From: Streptomyces hyderabadensis
GTDB taxonomy: Bacteria > Actinomycetota > Actinomycetes > Streptomycetales > Streptomycetaceae
Direction: 5' to 3'
DNA: 64,000 bases
Assembly: GCF_020404845.1 (NCBI RefSeq)
Contig: NZ_JAIOJZ010000030.1
Location: 29,035 to 93,034, forward strand
Shown: in pieces, positions 61,796-64,000 of the stretch
Numbering within the stretch: the stretch's first letter is position 1
Layout of the letters: each line of letters starts with the position of its first letter
The notes under the pieces: model-generated
What the model was told of the DNA's origin: nothing
Seen by the model: only the letters and a program-made list of their open reading frames with translations
The model's database searches: none
Program-made: the position numbers and the translations under genes

Positions 61796-62163
61796 CGGGA
61801 GTCTCCTACGAGGCGGAGGAACAGAGACGGCGGACACCTGTGGTGGTGTCGTCCGCGTGGGGGTGGCGCGCGCCTCGCGGTCGGCGGTCCTGCTGCGGCT
61901 CTCTGGAGAGCGTCCCTGTGGGGCTTCGGCCCGGCCCAGGGTGGGCGTGTTCAGCGTAGCGGCGGTCGGCGCGGGTGTTGCCCCGGGTGCCTGGCGGGTG
62001 GTCACCGGTACTGCCTCCGGCGTGAGTTCGACATGGCGGGCGGGACAGTGACAGGGCGCAGGTGCTTGTGTCTCGTCCTGGCGGGCACGGCTCCTTCACC
62101 CCGTAGGGCCGGAGTCCGGGACCCGGACAGCAGCGACCGGGAGGAAAGATTCCGGGGTACGAC

Positions 62164-62190
62164 GAAGGCCCGGACACCTGGTCCGGGCCT
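62164..62190. terminator. Perfect hairpin in the 61796-62250 gap
   Basis: AAGGCCCGGA (62164-62173) and TCCGGGCCTT (62181-62190) pair perfectly around a 7-nt loop. It lies 61 bp past the end of the leftward helicase/small-membrane-protein operon. The rest of this 455-bp gap holds no gene beyond the start region of the 84-residue protein. Confidence 0.8.
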
Positions 62191-62250
62191 TGCGCTGTCG
62201 ATGGGGGTCTAGGAGGTCGACTGCCCATAAGGGAGTCAGTGACCTTGCGT

Positions 62251-62541
62251 CTACTCGTGCTCTCCTTGGCGGCGGTTGGCGACCCAGTCCGGATCGCGTG
62301 CGGGCGTCGGCGCTCGGGTCTCGGTGGTTGGGGCGCGCATGATGCGCCAGCTGGTGCGCGGTGCGGTGACGGCGTGGGCCAGGACGACGACGGCCTGCCG
62401 CCCGGCGCCGCCCCGGACCCACGTCCCGGTGAAGCGGACCTGATCGGCCGCCCAGTCACCCAGCCGCCGCCACGGGCGCAGCCGCCCGAGCAGATAGCCG
62501 GCCGCGAGCGCGGCGGCCGCGGTGACGACGATGCCCACCAT
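62251..62541 (-). CDS. Small membrane protein coupled to the helicase gene
   Basis: 96 residues. The start ATG at 62541 overlaps the helicase stop as TGATG, so translation is coupled. One N-terminal transmembrane helix (VGIVVTAAAALAAGYLLGRL) is followed by a basic cytoplasmic tail (RTSWRIMRAPTTETRAPTPA). No family recognised. Its link with the helicase suggests a shared role. Confidence 0.7.
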   Translation of the reverse strand: MVGIVVTAAAALAAGYLLGRLRPWRRLGDWAADQVRFTGTWVRGGAGRQAVVVLAHAVTAPRTSWRIMRAPTTETRAPTPARDPDWVANRRQGEHE

Positions 62542-64000
62542 CAGGACCACCGCATCCCGATCGCGGACAGCAGCTCCATCCGCTCCGGCGTCAGCGTCGC
62601 CGCCCGGGAGCGCTGGTTCCCGATCCAGGCCCCCAGCTTGTGCTCCCGCTCCTCCTGGCCCTCGCCGCCGACGATCCGCTCAACCCACTTCCGGGGGACC
62701 TGGAGGTGCCCCTCCCGCTCGTAGAACTGCTTGGCGGCCTCGTAGTTCATCGCCCACTTGTCAGCCTGCGTACGGCGCGGCGGCGGCTTCTCCTCCTCGG
62801 CCGCGGGCTCGATCCCGAGGACCTGCTCGCACATCCACTGCTGCACGGTCGTGAGTTGGTCCCACCCGAGTCGCACCGACTGCACCCACCGCCCCAGATC
62901 CTCGCCTTGGCGCACGACGTCGCCCGCCTCGGTGGGCAGTGCCTCGCCTGCGTCCAGGTGCATCCTCACCAGGTGGAAGCACCGCTGCCACGTCACCGGC
63001 CAGGCCGGGCACCAGGAGGCGTCGATCTCCTCCAGCTGCTCGCGCCGCTCGTCCGACAGGGCCCCGGCCGACGACTGAACCGGCAGCCCCTCGGCACGCC
63101 GCTGCTCGATCTCGGCAGCCTTCCGGGCGGCGGCCCGCGCGTTCTTGAGGAAGATGCCCACCTTCGCGCCCTGGAAGGTGGCGTCCAGCGGGGCGAGGAG
63201 GTGCCCGTGTTCGGCGGCCCAGCCGCGCGCGGCGGACAGGCCCTCCTCCCACGCGACGTCGTAGTGGCTCCAGATCATGCCGAGCTTCTCCAGCTGGGCG
63301 ATGCGGTCCTCGTCCAGACGGCCGCGGGCGTAGAACCGGCGAGCGTCGGCGGTCCACTGCCCGAGCGGGAACCCGGCGAGTGAGGCCGGCCATCCCTCGC
63401 CCTCCGCCTCCTGGTAGTCGACGGCGGGCACCCGGAACGTGAACGGCACCCGGAGGTCGCCGTGCTCGCGGACGTAGATGACGGCGGCCTCCACACCGCG
63501 CCGCCAGTGCTCGTGCTCCGGGTTGAGGACCCGCAGGTTGATGAACGCGGCGAGCGCGGCCGGGTCGCGGGGCGTGGAGAACTTCAACAAGGCCATGGCG
63601 GGGGCACTGACGCCCCCGGAGCCCTCCCCGCTCCCGCCCGCGCTCTTCCCGCTGTCGTCCTTGCTGACGGGCTTGTAGCGGCTCGGGGCCTGCTGCTCCG
63701 CAAGAGTCTCCACGATCCGCGCGTCGTACGCCCGCAGCGCCTCCAGCAGCTTCGCCAGCCCGCCGAACGCCCTGCTCGTCAGCATGTTGTCCGCCGTCTC
63801 GCCCGGCCCGAGCAGCACCGGCACCACGAGCGAGGCCACCTTGCCCTCGCCCGGCTGCATCCGCAGCGCCCGGCCGACGGCCTGGACCAGGTCCGGCATC
63901 GAGCCGCGTACGTCGGCCCAGTAGACGGAGTCGCAGTGCTTGGTGTCGACGCCCTCGCCCAGGACCTTCACCGAGCAGAGGAAGCACTTCTCCACCACGG
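62541..64000 (-). CDS. DEAD/DEAH helicase with helicase-associated domains (N-terminus beyond the right edge)
   Basis: The visible 486 residues start inside the second RecA-like domain: VKVLGEGVDTKHCDSVYWAD then SMPDLVQAVGRALRMQPGEG, which are motifs V and VI. Four or more repeated helicase-associated segments follow, each with an aromatic pattern such as FYEREGHLQVPRKWVE or YDVAWEEGLSAARGWAAEHG. A Gly/Ser linker separates the two parts. Helicases of this type are frequent near Streptomyces chromosome ends and on linear plasmids. The ATPase motifs I-II lie outside the window. Confidence 0.88.
   Translation of the reverse strand, partial: VVEKCFLCSVKVLGEGVDTKHCDSVYWADVRGSMPDLVQAVGRALRMQPGEGKVASLVVPVLLGPGETADNMLTSRAFGGLAKLLEALRAYDARIVETLAEQQAPSRYKPVSKDDSGKSAGGSGEGSGGVSAPAMALLKFSTPRDPAALAAFINLRVLNPEHEHWRRGVEAAVIYVREHGDLRVPFTFRVPAVDYQEAEGEGWPASLAGFPLGQWTADARRFYARGRLDEDRIAQLEKLGMIWSHYDVAWEEGLSAARGWAAEHGHLLAPLDATFQGAKVGIFLKNARAAARKAAEIEQRRAEGLPVQSSAGALSDERREQLEEIDASWCPAWPVTWQRCFHLVRMHLDAGEALPTEAGDVVRQGEDLGRWVQSVRLGWDQLTTVQQWMCEQVLGIEPAAEEEKPPPRRTQADKWAMNYEAAKQFYEREGHLQVPRKWVERIVGGEGQEEREHKLGAWIGNQRSRAATLTPERMELLSAIGMRWS

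Noticed and set aside
1..64000. tRNA, rRNA and CRISPR arrays
   Set aside because: No cloverleaf with a TTCGA-type T-loop, no rRNA-like segment and no regularly spaced repeats were recognised on reading; a dedicated scan would be needed to exclude a tRNA fully.

Overview
The window is high-GC DNA with strong G/C preference at third codon positions, many GTG starts, 4-nt ATGA/GTGA gene overlaps and actinobacterial families (Rrf2/TetR/MarR/MerR regulators, Ser/Thr kinase, RHS polymorphic toxin, bacterial P450 and terpene cyclase). It looks like a Streptomyces chromosome arm or a large linear replicon. The high density of broken genes, IS relics, plasmid-type functions (ParB relic, replication-relaxation protein) and a helicase-associated-domain helicase at the right edge fits an accessory, arm-like region rather than core chromosome.

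Layout. 1-15 kb is a run of small regulator/enzyme pairs: Rrf2 with an amidohydrolase sharing a near-identical operator, a TetR divergent from an NAD(P)-binding oxidoreductase with two mirror-image palindromes between them, MarR with an FAD monooxygenase, an alkylsulfatase, tandem MarR/winged-helix genes, folD, a serine hydrolase, and a MerR divergent from an HSL-type esterase. 15.7-21.2 kb is a decaying stretch with an IS630 relic followed by CbrC, DUF4253, DUF4265, barstar-domain and SRPBCC-type proteins, several of them immunity-like. Several reading frames here carry an in-frame TGA exactly where a conserved Trp or Cys codon is expected. 21.3-26.3 kb holds a truncated HIT gene, a TniB-TniQ module whose TniA is reduced to its tail, and a Ser/Thr kinase whose DnaJ-like C-terminal part is separated from it by an 887-bp IS5-family element with 17-bp terminal repeats.

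26.5-38.9 kb contains mostly uncharacterised genes: a CoiA-like protein, a SLATT-type membrane protein, a 510-residue protein with an internal duplication overlapping a tiny membrane protein, a RHH/PIN toxin-antitoxin pair, a broken STAND ATPase tail, an orphan NucA/NucB nuclease tip with a candidate immunity gene, a ParB relic and a lipoprotein. 39.8-51.3 kb is a secreted polymorphic-toxin locus: a 1257-residue LamG protein, a 2317-residue RHS protein ending in a Hint domain and a PD-(D/E)xK-like nuclease tip, then a lower-GC candidate immunity gene. 52.8-57.7 kb is a compact collinear set (EF-hand protein, WS/DGAT-like acyltransferase, SCP2 protein, cytochrome P450, class I terpene cyclase) that may make an oxidised and acylated terpenoid. 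58-64 kb carries a sigma factor, a replication-relaxation protein, a low-GC membrane-anchored protein, two small membrane proteins and the C-terminal part of a helicase.

The most interesting parts are the terpene/acyltransferase/SCP2/EF-hand cluster, the group of orphan immunity-like genes with clustered TGA lesions, the RHS-Hint-nuclease locus, and the uncharacterised 26.7-32.1 kb block. No rRNA, tRNA or CRISPR array was seen.
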